From positions 434,001-498,000 of the forward strand of contig CBDDKZ010000003.1 in NCBI GenBank assembly GCA_965230415.1: a stretch of DNA of 64,000 bases. Direction: 5' to 3'. Positions 44,691-53,645 of this stretch are shown piece after piece (positions within the stretch are counted from its first letter, which is position 1; each line of letters opens with the position of its first letter). Below the pieces are notes generated by a model. It ran no database searches, was not told where the DNA came from, and was given only the letters and a program-made list of their open reading frames with translations. Position numbers and translations under genes: made by a program. This DNA comes from CBDDKZ01 sp965230415 (GTDB lineage Bacteria > Bacteroidota > Bacteroidia > Cytophagales > JAAEPT01).

Positions 44691-45221
44691 TCACTTCAGT
44701 AGGTCAGTAAAACACTCACGAAGTTTCGAGACTTTCGGATCAATCATTACTTTACAATAAGCGGCATCCGGATTATCGTTGTAGTAGTTTTGATGATAGG
44801 ACTCCGCTGCATAAAAGTCTGTCGCAGGAGCGACCTCCGTGACTATTTGTGATTTGTGATATGGCTGTAGGTCTTTGAATACTTTTTCAATGTCCTTTTT
44901 TTGTTCTTCATCATGGAAATAGATTACTGAGCGATACTGAGTACCCACATCTGCTCCTTGTCTGTTCATTTGGGTAGGGTCGTGACTAAGCATAAAAACT
45001 GTAAGGAGTTTTTCATAGCTTATCCAATCAGGGTCAAAGGTGACCTGTACTACCTCCGCATGACCGGTGAGACCAGAACACACTTCTTTATAGGTAGGTA
45101 CTCCCGGAGCATGGCCACCCGTATAACCCGATTCTACTTTCAGAACTCCTTTAAGACGTTGCACGACTGCTTCTATACACCAAAAACAACCGCCACCAAA
45201 AGTCGCTATTACTTCTTTCAT
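44691..45221 (-). CDS. msrA: Peptide methionine-S-sulfoxide reductase
   Basis: A 176-residue protein of normal length. All family marks are present: GGGCFWCIEAVVQRLKGV with the catalytic Cys, SGYTGG, the Glu of GHAEVVQVTFDP, GTQYRSVIYFHD, and AAESYHQNYYNDNP. It reduces S-methionine sulfoxide in proteins with electrons from thioredoxin or glutaredoxin. It starts one base after the stop of the glutaredoxin-like gene, which is a natural partner. 39 bases separate it from the divergent MsrA-like gene. Confidence 0.95.
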   Translation of the reverse strand: MKEVIATFGGGCFWCIEAVVQRLKGVLKVESGYTGGHAPGVPTYKEVCSGLTGHAEVVQVTFDPDWISYEKLLTVFMLSHDPTQMNRQGADVGTQYRSVIYFHDEEQKKDIEKVFKDLQPYHKSQIVTEVAPATDFYAAESYHQNYYNDNPDAAYCKVMIDPKVSKLRECFTDLLK

Positions 45222-45222
45222 G

Positions 45223-45462
45223 TTAATTTTTCGATAATATTTGCATTAATTGTTTATTGTCAGGATTGGTATGAGCTTCTCCATCAATAATTATGGTTGG
45301 TATTATACGTTTTCCATTATTTAATTTCAAGACTTTTTCCGACGCTTCTTTACTTTTACTAACGTCAAAATATTGATACATGATATGATTCCTATCTAAA
45401 AACACTTTTGTTCTAAGGCAGTCTGGGCACCAGCCCGATCCATATAATTCTATTTTTGTCAT
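45223..45462 (-). CDS. Glutaredoxin / mycoredoxin-like protein
   Basis: A 79-residue thioredoxin-fold protein with the dithiol site CPDC (GSGWCPDCLRTKVFLD, residues 9-24) and the cis-Pro loop RIIPTIIIDGEAHTNP. It is first in the run grx, msrA, msrA-like, hydrolase-OsmC, GNAT, SnoaL. By context it supplies electrons to the methionine sulfoxide reductases. The size and the CPDC motif match mycoredoxin or NrdH-like glutaredoxins of Bacteroidota. Confidence 0.88.
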   Translation of the reverse strand: MTKIELYGSGWCPDCLRTKVFLDRNHIMYQYFDVSKSKEASEKVLKLNNGKRIIPTIIIDGEAHTNPDNKQLMQILSKN

Positions 45463-45564
45463 AACTTACTTTTAGTTTAATGTACATAACAAAAGTAGCT
45501 TTTATGGCTCTATTAGTCCATGTATGTATTTCCTGAACAATTGTAGATACTTCCTTGTTTGCAG

Positions 45565-46524
45565 TTATTGCCATTTTAACCGACTTCGTTCTTCCCAATA
45601 GCTTTTGGTGTCGGTCGCAAATGCTTTTATATTATGAAGCTCTTCACTGCTCAATCTGAAGTCATTGGCTCTTAAATTCGAGCTTAAATGACTTTGTTTG
45701 CTTGCTCCGCTTAAGACGCTGTAGGGCTGCAATGCGTCGATGCAAAACCGGAGAGCAATAGCATCAAGGCCTACATCGTATTTTTTTGCCAGCTCCAGGA
45801 CATAACGGTAAAATTTTTGGTAACCGGGGTAATTTGCATTAGGGAAAATCCGGCCATTAGCCAGTGCTTCCTTTATGATTACTTTTTTACCACTTTCTTT
45901 TATGAAGCGATGTATTTCCAAAAACTGTTGATCAAATACATTAAAAGTAACCTGTATGCTGTCGAATAAGTCAACGTTGTTTAATTGTATACTTAAGGCG
46001 CTGTGTATGATCTCGTTTTGATTATAACCACTTACCGACAAACCTAACTCCAGACCATGCTGTTGTTTTATATCATACAGTCGATATAGCATGTCATCAT
46101 TGTCAAGTACACCCGATTCTTTAGTCGCAGAGTGTATTTGGTAGATTTTTAGGTGAGGAAGTAGTTGAGAGGATAATTCCCATTGTTCATTTAATTTTTG
46201 GAGGGAGTGTTCTTTTATTTCATGAGTGCGCGCTTGCGGGTTGAAATTTGCGGTATAGGTGTAACCCCATTTGGTGCTTACGCTTATGTCTTCCGGCTTA
46301 AACTCATCAATCCATTCCAATAATACCTGTTCGGCAACACCATACCCCGGTGCCGTATCAAAATGGCGAACTCCGTGTTCATAGGCACATGTTAATAGGT
46401 GTTTACCGGCTCGTTTAAAAGACTCCAGGTTGAAGCTTGACGGATCTTGTTGGTCTCTAATGTTAATATACATAGGTCTGCCAATAGCTGCGGTTCCCAA
46501 ACCTATTTTCCTGTTTTTAATCAT
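45565..46524 (-). CDS. Aldo/keto reductase family oxidoreductase
   Basis: A 319-residue TIM-barrel enzyme of standard length. Visible features are the N-terminal IGLGTAAIGRP, the catalytic Asp/Tyr region VRHFDTAPGYGVAEQVLLEW, a Lys in SVSTKWGYTY, a His in YQIHSATKES, and the C-terminal NADPH-binding stretch SVLSGASKQSHLSSNL. It reduces carbonyls with NAD(P)H; the substrate is unknown. It is 100 bases upstream of the glutaredoxin gene and could share its transcript. The AraC regulator is divergent, with a 144-base intergenic region. Confidence 0.88.
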   Translation of the reverse strand: MIKNRKIGLGTAAIGRPMYINIRDQQDPSSFNLESFKRAGKHLLTCAYEHGVRHFDTAPGYGVAEQVLLEWIDEFKPEDISVSTKWGYTYTANFNPQARTHEIKEHSLQKLNEQWELSSQLLPHLKIYQIHSATKESGVLDNDDMLYRLYDIKQQHGLELGLSVSGYNQNEIIHSALSIQLNNVDLFDSIQVTFNVFDQQFLEIHRFIKESGKKVIIKEALANGRIFPNANYPGYQKFYRYVLELAKKYDVGLDAIALRFCIDALQPYSVLSGASKQSHLSSNLRANDFRLSSEELHNIKAFATDTKSYWEERSRLKWQ

Positions 46525-46668
46525 AAATACACAAAGTGCTAATCTGCGGACAAGATAAAAATATGCTATGATTTAACTTAATAGTTTCTTTATTTTACTT
46601 ACAAGGAAGAGATGAAGCATGATTTTTATAATATTGTACTGTTCTCATAACAAATAAACTTTAAGAAT

Positions 46669-47508
46669 ATGCTGCTGGAATATCAGGACGAAAGGGTAAA
46701 CGAACAATTTCAAATGAGTGATTTTACCTGTCCGGATCAAAATATTAAGTTGAGCACAGAGCGACTTTATCGTGTTATTTGGGTACAAAATGGTGTGTTG
46801 GACCTGGTGGTAGATACTGTTCCCATTAGAGTGACAGGTAATCAAATTATTTTTTTCACACCACATAACGACGTCTCGATTCAGTCAGGTGATTTTCAAC
46901 TTATTTCGTTTGCTTTCAATAGAGAGTTTTACTGTATAAACGATCATGATCACGAAGTATCTTGTTACGGGCATTTGTTTTACGGATCGTCCAGTGCACC
47001 TATAATTACTTTATCTGAGAAAGAGTGTCAAAGTTTTAATTTACTGTTTAAAGTGCTCCGTGAAGAGTTTGAATATAAAGACCACATTCAGGGTGAAATG
47101 CTACGCGTATTGTTGAAGCGTCTCTTAATAAAAAGTGCGCGGCTAATTAATGATTTGTTGGTTAATCCTCAAATTCCGGACAGTCAGCTGGATGTGATTC
47201 GGCAATTTAATGTGCTGGTAGAAAAGCACTTTAAGGAAAAACATCAGGTAAAGGACTATGCAGAGTTGTTATTTAAATCACCTAAAACCTTGTCCAATTT
47301 ATTTAAACAATACAATAACCTGTCACCGCTTCAGGTGATCAATGATCGCATTGCATTGGAGGCTAAGCGTCAATTGTCACATACTAATAAGACTGTAGAG
47401 GAACTGGCTTTCGAATTAGGCTACAGCGATGGAGCGCATTTTTCTAAGTTTTTTAAGAAGCAGGTAGGGCTAAGCCCAAACGTTTTTAAAAAATCTTTGG
47501 TCAGCTGA
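46669..47508 (+). CDS. AraC-family transcriptional regulator
   Basis: A 279-residue protein. The N-terminal cupin-like sensing domain covers about residues 1-150. The C-terminal AraC DNA-binding domain has two HTH units: VKDYAELLFKSPKTLSNLFK, then VEELAFELGYSDGAHFSKFF followed by KKQVGLSPNVFKKSL. It lies between a divergent aldo/keto reductase and a downstream CMD-fold gene 114 bases away, and may control either. The ligand is not evident. Confidence 0.9.
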   Translation: MLLEYQDERVNEQFQMSDFTCPDQNIKLSTERLYRVIWVQNGVLDLVVDTVPIRVTGNQIIFFTPHNDVSIQSGDFQLISFAFNREFYCINDHDHEVSCYGHLFYGSSSAPIITLSEKECQSFNLLFKVLREEFEYKDHIQGEMLRVLLKRLLIKSARLINDLLVNPQIPDSQLDVIRQFNVLVEKHFKEKHQVKDYAELLFKSPKTLSNLFKQYNNLSPLQVINDRIALEAKRQLSHTNKTVEELAFELGYSDGAHFSKFFKKQVGLSPNVFKKSLVS

Positions 47509-47622
47509 TTTTGAATGAAAAGGAAATAAGGACATGATTCCGGGAAATGTGAGCATTCTTTAAGAAAGCAGCTTGTCGCACATTTGTATCATAACAAATT
47601 TAAAAACTTAAATCACAAGATT

Positions 47623-48162
47623 ATGGCGACAATAACTAACATAGCAGTACCGGGTAAAGAACAAGTAGATGCAACGAGTCAGGCAATATTTGAGCAATTG
47701 AATGCGCAATTAGGGATGGTGCCTAATATCTATGCTACCATCGGTTATTCCAGCAATGCCTTATCAAGCTTTTTGGCATTCTCCGGAAACGCAGGTAAAG
47801 ATACTTTCAACAAGAAAGAAATCGAAGCAATAAAATTGGCGGTATCAGAAGCAAATAACTGTGCTTATTGCAAATCGGCTCATACAGCTTTGGCGAAAAT
47901 GAACGGCTTTAGCGATGAAGAGACCCTTCAGATTAGAAATGGTGGTTTGGAAAACGAAAAGTTGAATGTTTTAACAACATTAGCACGAGAAGTGGCTTCA
48001 AAAGCCGGCAATGTCGATGAAGGAATTCGTGAACAATTTTTCGCGCAGGGATATGACGAAAAAGCACTAATAGACTTTGTAGCAGTTGTAGTGTCGGTCA
48101 CTTTTACAAATTATGTATTTGCGTTGACTAAAGTTCCGATTGATTTTCCGGCTGTTAATTAA
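47623..48162 (+). CDS. Carboxymuconolactone decarboxylase / AhpD-like peroxidase
   Basis: A 179-residue protein starting at ATG 47623 (MATITNIAVPGKEQVDATSQ); the 13 codons upstream in frame are the leader. The AhpD-type active site is NNCAYCKSAHTALAK, with Cys80, Cys83 and His87, and EANN just before it. This is the stress-associated family often placed beside AraC regulators in Bacteroidota and proteobacteria, thought to act as a hydroperoxide reductase. It is monocistronic, closed by the terminator at 48190. It is a distant relative of the larger AhpD-like protein at 17.4 kb. Confidence 0.88.
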   Translation: MATITNIAVPGKEQVDATSQAIFEQLNAQLGMVPNIYATIGYSSNALSSFLAFSGNAGKDTFNKKEIEAIKLAVSEANNCAYCKSAHTALAKMNGFSDEETLQIRNGGLENEKLNVLTTLAREVASKAGNVDEGIREQFFAQGYDEKALIDFVAVVVSVTFTNYVFALTKVPIDFPAVN

Positions 48163-48188
48163 ATTGACGAGATTAAATCGATATTTGG

Positions 48189-48232
48189 AGGGAGTGAATA
48201 GTAGTTAAATTGCTATTCACTCCCTTTTCGTT
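48189..48232 (+). terminator. Intrinsic terminator of the CMD-fold gene
   Basis: A perfect 12-bp stem GGGAGTGAATAG/CTATTCACTCCC (48190-48201 and 48213-48224), extended by one A-T pair, is followed by TTTTCGTTTTT. Confidence 0.88.
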
Positions 48233-48303
48233 TTTAATGTGGGGTGATGTAATGTATGAAGTGATTAAGAATACTTTTCTACTTGTTTATTGCCCTTTAA
48301 TTG

Positions 48304-48675
48304 CTATTTGTTGCGATTAATCTGTCTTTGCTGCCAGCCAAAGAAAGCAACAAAAAGAGCGGTGATTCCAATAGAAACGTAGGCGATAGGATTCAGTGAA
48401 AATGCGTTTGTGACGATAAACAGGACACAGGCTATTACCCAGAGGAAATCGGCTGTTATAATCGCTTTGATAGTTGATTTTCGGGCTTCTTTTTGAAAAA
48501 CTACATATAGAAGGTAAGCAACGAAAAACAAGAGCCCAATGCCCAGGGTATTCAATACTACAGAGTTGCTAAAACCAAATAAATCTTGAATGTCCTGATT
48601 AAATACAAGAACAAGGATGGCACATGAAAATGAGAATAAGGCGTTCATGATTAATACTTTTTTGAGGTTTTTCAT
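48304..48675 (-). CDS. Small four-helix membrane protein
   Basis: A 123-residue protein with four transmembrane segments (ALFSFSCAILVLVF, LGIGLLFFVAYLLYVVF, FLWVIACVLFIVTNAF and YVSIGITALFVAFFGW) and a charged C-terminal WQQRQINRNK. The layout resembles small SPW/DoxX-like membrane proteins, but I assign no family. The start may be 48675 or the internal Met at residue 10. It stands alone. Confidence 0.7.
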   Translation of the reverse strand: MKNLKKVLIMNALFSFSCAILVLVFNQDIQDLFGFSNSVVLNTLGIGLLFFVAYLLYVVFQKEARKSTIKAIITADFLWVIACVLFIVTNAFSLNPIAYVSIGITALFVAFFGWQQRQINRNK

Positions 48676-49072
48676 AGCGATCTATTTTTTATTAATACTA
48701 AATTAATACTTGCGAAAAGGCTGCATTTAGCCTTTGGCGCCAAAAAACGGGTATATAACGACAAGAAGAATATTAATAGCATGAGATTACAGACGTAGCA
48801 CATAAACCGATGGTCTTCACCGTTGATTTCTTAATTGAATACTGAAAAAGCTGGTGTGTTATTGAATTAGATTTTTTTAGGTCGTATTAAGGAGGTATAT
48901 TTAATAGAAGTGTTTTATTACTTGTCTGAATGATGTTTTGTGATTTTTTGACAATATTTACCACCAATCAACTACAGTTTGATGTTATATCGAGCGAACG
49001 GAAGAATAACATTATAAAAGCCTTTTCGTTTGACTAGCTTATCCAGACAACTATTAAATTAAAGAATTAATT
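48676..49072. other. Intergenic region
   Basis: About 400 AT-rich bases between divergent genes. It should contain promoters for both sides. No repeat, hairpin or ORF stood out. Confidence 0.3.
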
Positions 49073-50425
49073 ATGATTCGAGTGTCATTTTTAACGATTG
49101 CTATAATATTTGTTTCGCAGGCATTTTCACAAGTAGATAGCAGTTCAGTGCGTAAGGGTGAAGAAATCCTGGATTTGTTTGATTTATCAATAGAAGAATT
49201 GCTCGGTGTGGAAACCAAACGAGAAAATAAGTTTGCCTTATATGGTTTTATTAACTCCAATGTTGAACGTGTATTTTCAGAACCGTCTATAGATTCTAAT
49301 GGTAATACAGTTACTGAACATGCCCCTTTGGAATGGGCGCATATCAAAAACTTTCATTTATATGGCTCCGGAAGTCTTAGTAAGGGGATAAGTGCGTTGT
49401 TTAATATTGCTGCGCCATATGGCGAATTTGAGATACGCAATGCTTATGGTAATTTCAAACTCGATAAGCTTTTTCAAATTCGTATTGGTAAAATGTATCG
49501 AAGATTTGGACTGTACAACGAAAAGTTAGATCAGATTCCGACCTTCACAGGTATTGAAGCTCCTGAACTTTTTGATACCGATCATTTATTTTTGACCCGA
49601 ACTACAACATTGATGATTCATGGAGAAAGAGCCATAGGAAATGGAAGAGTTATGTACGCTTTGTCGAGTGGTAATAGCGAAGCTGGGCCAGCTAATAAGG
49701 TCATTCCATTGGGGTGGGATTTCAGGTATAAATCAGAAGATCAAGGTTTGGTTGTAGGTACTTCAGGATTTACATCAAGCATAAACGGTGAATTAACCCA
49801 GTCGACGGTAGCGTTTAATTCAGGGTCGCCGAAAGGAGGTGTGCTTCCCTGGATGGATGGTGATCACTACCAGGTTTTTGGTGCCTACGTAGAAAAAAAA
49901 CTCGGCAATATATTGGTCCAGATTGAATATTGGAACGCCCCACATTCAGCCGTTCGTAATGCGGATAATACCTTGATTCTTGTTCAGAATGCAGGGATTA
50001 ATGAATCACAAAGAGCTAATTTTCTTGGAGAGAATGCCGGAAAAGATGATGCTCTTTTAACGTCAGATGATGTTGTGACCAATGTCGATTATGTAGTACA
50101 AACAGCTTATATCAGGATTGGTTATACAATCAATACGAACGTCGGACAATTTGTACCTTATGTGTTTTATGATTGGATGTCAAATCCTGAAGTCATTCAA
50201 TCAAAATCTTGGGGTGGTGATAACGAATCCGGGTTAGCAGACAATGGTGTTTTTGCGAAACCTTCTCTTGGAATTGTTTATCGTCCTATTCAATCCGTAG
50301 CTATAAAGTTGGATGGTAGTTTTCACATACAACAATTTAACGGTGAATCTGTAACTTATCCGGAAATTAGAATGGATTTCTCATTTGCCTTCGATGCATT
50401 AAGAGGGGCTTGGAAAAGTGAATAA
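49073..50425 (+). CDS. Porin-like outer-membrane protein
   Basis: A 450-residue protein with a signal peptide (cleavage after SQAFSQ). A short segment follows (LFDLSIEELLGVETKRENKF), similar to the N-terminal 'sLEELL-x-V' box found before many TonB plugs and Bacteroidota porins. The body is a predicted barrel of about 16 amphipathic strands with Gly/Tyr-rich turns (FQIRIGKMYRRFGLYNEKLD, VVYRPIQSVAIKLDGSFHIQ). The general pattern is phosphate-selective or DcaP-like porin. The substrate is unknown. It is monocistronic. Confidence 0.8.
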   Translation: MIRVSFLTIAIIFVSQAFSQVDSSSVRKGEEILDLFDLSIEELLGVETKRENKFALYGFINSNVERVFSEPSIDSNGNTVTEHAPLEWAHIKNFHLYGSGSLSKGISALFNIAAPYGEFEIRNAYGNFKLDKLFQIRIGKMYRRFGLYNEKLDQIPTFTGIEAPELFDTDHLFLTRTTTLMIHGERAIGNGRVMYALSSGNSEAGPANKVIPLGWDFRYKSEDQGLVVGTSGFTSSINGELTQSTVAFNSGSPKGGVLPWMDGDHYQVFGAYVEKKLGNILVQIEYWNAPHSAVRNADNTLILVQNAGINESQRANFLGENAGKDDALLTSDDVVTNVDYVVQTAYIRIGYTINTNVGQFVPYVFYDWMSNPEVIQSKSWGGDNESGLADNGVFAKPSLGIVYRPIQSVAIKLDGSFHIQQFNGESVTYPEIRMDFSFAFDALRGAWKSE

Positions 50426-51035
50426 GAATCAAATCGATTCAAGCTGACTCATTATAATCTATGGTGTAAATAACTAATTATACCTTGTTTTGGGTATAGT
50501 TGAGGTAATTTACATTTTGAAGTTAGGATTATTTCTAATTTCTTTATTTTTCTTTTTATACCCGTGTTTGGTATTGCCACAAGAAGTTTTAGGTGCACAA
50601 CTGCTTATTGCAGTACTCAATAATAGCAATGTGCATACTATAATAATAGTGTGCTTTTTCATGATCCATGATAGTTTTTCTATTTAATAGTACGATTAAC
50701 TCAGGTGAAAGGGTTTCCTGCAAGGGTAAACGGGTACTGCCGGGAGATAAGATATAAAACCAATTAAGGTGAAGAGAGCGATGAAGATAAAAACTTTATA
50801 GCTCTTTTAATTTTCTTACGGGTAGAATTTACTACTACGAATAAAAAGCACTTTTTTCCAGTTTGTAGCAATCTGCGTTGCGAATGCTCTTTTTGTTGAA
50901 TGAGTGTAAGGTGTCAGCAATTTTTGAGTGGTACTTCTGATTTAATTTGTCCAGACGTTTTGGGGCTCACCATTTATCCGGGCAGTGAATGAGGTGTTAG
51001 TTGAGTTTAATTCAAATTTGGTGATAGAAACAATG
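50426..51035. other. 610-base intergenic region
   Basis: It lies between convergent genes. One hydrophobic frame without a good start (50490-50687) is visible, but it has no ribosome-binding site and a skewed composition, so I do not call it a gene. No repeats or hairpins were recognised. Confidence 0.3.
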
Positions 51036-51677
51036 TTAAGAGTTCTTTTTAGCCCTATAATCATCGTTTAAACCCTGGCCATTCAATATTTTTGTTTGAC
51101 ATTTTTCTATGCGGGCAATACGTGTTTTTGCCTGTTTAGGCTGAGAGAAGTAAATGATGTAACCCCGCTGACGCCCCGGAGTGAGTTTTTGAAAGGCATT
51201 TTTAAAGCGCTCGTCATGATCCATTTTTTGCTTTAACTCGTGCGGGATAGGTTCCGGGTTTTTCTTAAATTCAACGGCTAATCCTGCTTGCTCATTTGCG
51301 ATGGCATTGGTAATGAAAGTTTTTATGATCGCTTCTTGTTCAATAATGTCTTGTTTATTAATAAACCGTAAAAGTCTGGCTGCCTGAGAGCTTTTTCCCG
51401 GCGCAACCAGCAAATGGCCGGGATCACTTAATAATGCACCTTTAAAAAATGAAATACAGCAGGATTCTTTCATGGCGGCGATTATAAGTACATTTTTATT
51501 ATCAAGTGTATAGCATGGCTGAGACCACTTGTAATCTTCGAAGAGGCCACAATCTAATACATACTTACGTAGAATAATGAGTTCCTCCTGCCATTTATGC
51601 ACATTGCATTGCGGAGTTCTGTAATGCTCACAACGGCCACATCCTTCGGCGAGGTAAATGTCTACTTTTGAGGTCAT
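51036..51677 (-). CDS. YdeI/OmpD-associated-like protein with DUF1801 domain
   Basis: A 213-residue cytoplasmic protein. The N-terminal Cys cluster (YLAEGCGRCEHYRTPQCNVH) could bind metal. The DUF1801-type centre (SQPCYTLDNKNVLIIAAMKE, then CISFFKGALL) leads into the C-terminal YdeI signature: PIPHELKQKMDHDERFKNAF with KLTPGRQRGYIIYFSQ and KQAKTRIARIEKC. The family is widespread in Bacteroidota, often monocistronic, without a proven function. Confidence 0.85.
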   Translation of the reverse strand: MTSKVDIYLAEGCGRCEHYRTPQCNVHKWQEELIILRKYVLDCGLFEDYKWSQPCYTLDNKNVLIIAAMKESCCISFFKGALLSDPGHLLVAPGKSSQAARLLRFINKQDIIEQEAIIKTFITNAIANEQAGLAVEFKKNPEPIPHELKQKMDHDERFKNAFQKLTPGRQRGYIIYFSQPKQAKTRIARIEKCQTKILNGQGLNDDYRAKKNS

Positions 51678-52063
51678 AGTACCTTTGTTTTTTTATATTC
51701 TATTCAAAATAATAAAAGCCTGTACCTGTTTGATAATAAAAATGGTTTATTCAAACGAAATTTTTGCCTATGTACGAATCATTTATTCCTATTACGCTTT
51801 TTAGTTAAAACAAAAAACTAATGGGAATATTACTAAATAAGCTTAACTTTAAGCGCTATGCAAAATGTGTAGTTGCACATTAACTAAGTAGACCAGGTAT
51901 TTTGCTATGGTCTGGTTTTAGAAAATTATTTAACTATCAGACCGGGTCTGTCAGATTTTTTGAAACTATGAATTCGCTTCTTAAGGCTTATCTTTAAAAG
52001 GTGGCACCACAGACCAGTTTTCTTACTCATTTAGTGGTAAAAAAGGCATTATAAAGGAGCAAT
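51678..52063. other. Upstream region of the desaturase gene
   Basis: 386 bases without a gene. It contains several copies of an AGACC/GGTCT element (51890-51896, 51908-51914, 51938-51950, 52013-52019) and, at its end, the AAAGGAG ribosome-binding site (52053-52059) of the desaturase. Confidence 0.5.
51938..51950. promoter_or_regulatory. TetR-type operator candidate ahead of the desaturase
   Basis: CAGACCGGGTCTG is a perfect palindrome around a central G, of the AGACCNGGTCT type commonly bound by TetR/AcrR regulators. It lies 114 bases before the apparent start of the desaturase, with half-site copies on both sides. No TetR gene is in the window. Confidence 0.45.
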
Positions 52064-53143
52064 ATCAAAAAAGTTCATTATCCCCCATCGAGCGCCTCAA
52101 AGTTCAATGAGACTCTTCGGAAGCGCGTAGCTGAATATTTTAATAAAAACGATAAAAGCAAGTTTGCCAATCAGTCCATGATCTATAAAACCATATTTAT
52201 GCTGGGCTTGTTTTTGGTACCTATGACCATCATTTCCATAGTGCCATTTACAAGTGTAACAGTGTTGTTTTGTTTATATATAGTTAGTGGTCTGGGGATG
52301 GCTGGTATCGGAATGGGAATCATGCACGATGCTTTGCATGGAGCGTATTCCAAAAACAGGAAGGTGAACAAGTGGTTGGGTTATACTATTAACCTCATAG
52401 GAGCCAATCATACTGTTTGGAGTATTCAGCACAATGTTTTACACCACAGTTATACCAATATTCATGGCTTGGACGACGACATAAACGCTCCGTTTTTTCT
52501 GCGTTTTTCGCCTTTCGATGATCGAAATAGATTACATAAATATCAGCATTATTATGCCTGGTTTTTATACGGTTTTATGAGCATGGCATGGCTTACTACC
52601 AAAGATTTTATTCGTTTGAAAAGGTATTACGAGTTGGGCCTTATCAAAAATGCGAAAGATTACCGTGCTAAGGTTTGGAATAGTCTGGTATGGAAAATTG
52701 TCTATTTTACGTTTTGCTTTTTCCTTCCTGTGATATGTACGGATTTTCCGGTATGGATCATTCTTCTCGCCTTTTTGAGCAAACATTTTATCACGGGGAT
52801 AATCATTTCGGTAGTATTTCAGGTCGCGCATGTTATGCCGAGTGTCGATTTTCCTCAGCCAAATGAACAAGGGGAAATGCAAGCCGATCGTTTAATACAT
52901 CAAATGTTTACCACATCCAATTTTTCTCCAAAGAGCAAGTTGTTTTCCTGGCTTATCGGTGGACTCAATTTTCAGGTAGAACACCATTTGTTTCCCAATA
53001 TTAGTCATGTTCATTATCGAAACCTGGCCCCCTTGGTACAAAAAACCGCACAAGAGTTTGGAATTCCTTATCATTGCGAACAAACTTTTTTCGCTGCAAT
53101 ATGCAATCATTACAGAATGCTTCGTATACTTGGAAGAGAATAA
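52064..53143 (+). CDS. Membrane fatty-acid desaturase with non-ATG apparent start
   Basis: A member of the acyl-lipid desaturase family with all three His boxes: HDALHGAYSK (HxxxH), QHNVLHHSYTN (HxxHH) and FQVEHHLFP (QxxHH), plus four to six membrane helices. The first ATG is at 52178. The coding pattern clearly extends 38 codons upstream (VHYPPSSASKFNETLRKRVA, then EYFNKNDKSKFANQSM), which matches the usual N-terminus of the family. An in-frame stop is at 52052, and the only near-cognate start after the AAAGGAG site (52053-52059) is ATC at 52064. The gene therefore either uses ATC or has lost its ATG. It introduces double bonds in membrane lipids and is followed 16 bases later by a cold-shock-domain gene, which fits cold adaptation. 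Confidence 0.85.
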   Translation: MKKVHYPPSSASKFNETLRKRVAEYFNKNDKSKFANQSMIYKTIFMLGLFLVPMTIISIVPFTSVTVLFCLYIVSGLGMAGIGMGIMHDALHGAYSKNRKVNKWLGYTINLIGANHTVWSIQHNVLHHSYTNIHGLDDDINAPFFLRFSPFDDRNRLHKYQHYYAWFLYGFMSMAWLTTKDFIRLKRYYELGLIKNAKDYRAKVWNSLVWKIVYFTFCFFLPVICTDFPVWIILLAFLSKHFITGIIISVVFQVAHVMPSVDFPQPNEQGEMQADRLIHQMFTTSNFSPKSKLFSWLIGGLNFQVEHHLFPNISHVHYRNLAPLVQKTAQEFGIPYHCEQTFFAAICNHYRMLRILGRE

Positions 53144-53159
53144 CTGAAGAAGAAAAAGT

Positions 53160-53609
53160 ATGTTAAACAAAAAAGACAGAGAGAAAAAAAAACAGCAGAA
53201 GAGAAAACAAAAACAGGAGAAGGCGGCTCAAAGAAAAGCCAATAGTGGCGGAGGTGACCTCGAAAGTATGATGGCCTATTTAGATGCAGACGGAAATATT
53301 GTAGATAAGCCGGTTGAAATGGATGAAGAGAAAGAAGAGGTAGATCCGGAAAGTATTGCCGTGAGTGTTCCCAGGACCGAGCATACCGATACCGATGAGG
53401 GAATTCGCGGACGAGTGGCTTTTTTCAATAAAGAAAAGAAGTACGGATTTATTGATCGCCTGAATTCTAAAGAACGCTACTTTGTTCATGAAAAAGGTTT
53501 GAAAACCCCAATACATGATGGTGATGAAGTACAGTTTACACTGGAAAAAGGCGACAGAGGACTTATTGCAGTGAATGTAGAGAAAATAGGAGCTGAAGAA
53601 AGAGAATAA
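53160..53609 (+). CDS. Cold-shock-domain protein with basic N-terminal tail
   Basis: A 149-residue protein. Residues 1-30 are a very basic Lys/Gln-rich tail (KKDREKKKQQKRKQKQEKAA). An acidic linker follows, and the cold-shock domain occupies residues 82-145. RNP1 is KKYGFID and RNP2 is RYFVHE. By family knowledge it binds single-stranded RNA or DNA. Canonical Csp proteins have about 70 residues, so the long charged N-terminus is an addition seen in some Bacteroidota. It follows the desaturase by 16 bases and probably shares its transcript. Confidence 0.9.
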   Translation: MLNKKDREKKKQQKRKQKQEKAAQRKANSGGGDLESMMAYLDADGNIVDKPVEMDEEKEEVDPESIAVSVPRTEHTDTDEGIRGRVAFFNKEKKYGFIDRLNSKERYFVHEKGLKTPIHDGDEVQFTLEKGDRGLIAVNVEKIGAEERE

Positions 53610-53645
53610 TAAGCAGTGTCCGGATTCTCCATATCATGTATTGAG

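Noticed and set aside
50490..50687. 65-codon hydrophobic plus-strand frame
   Set aside because: No ATG or ribosome-binding site at its start and strongly biased Leu/Ile/Phe content from AT-rich DNA; it is more likely chance.
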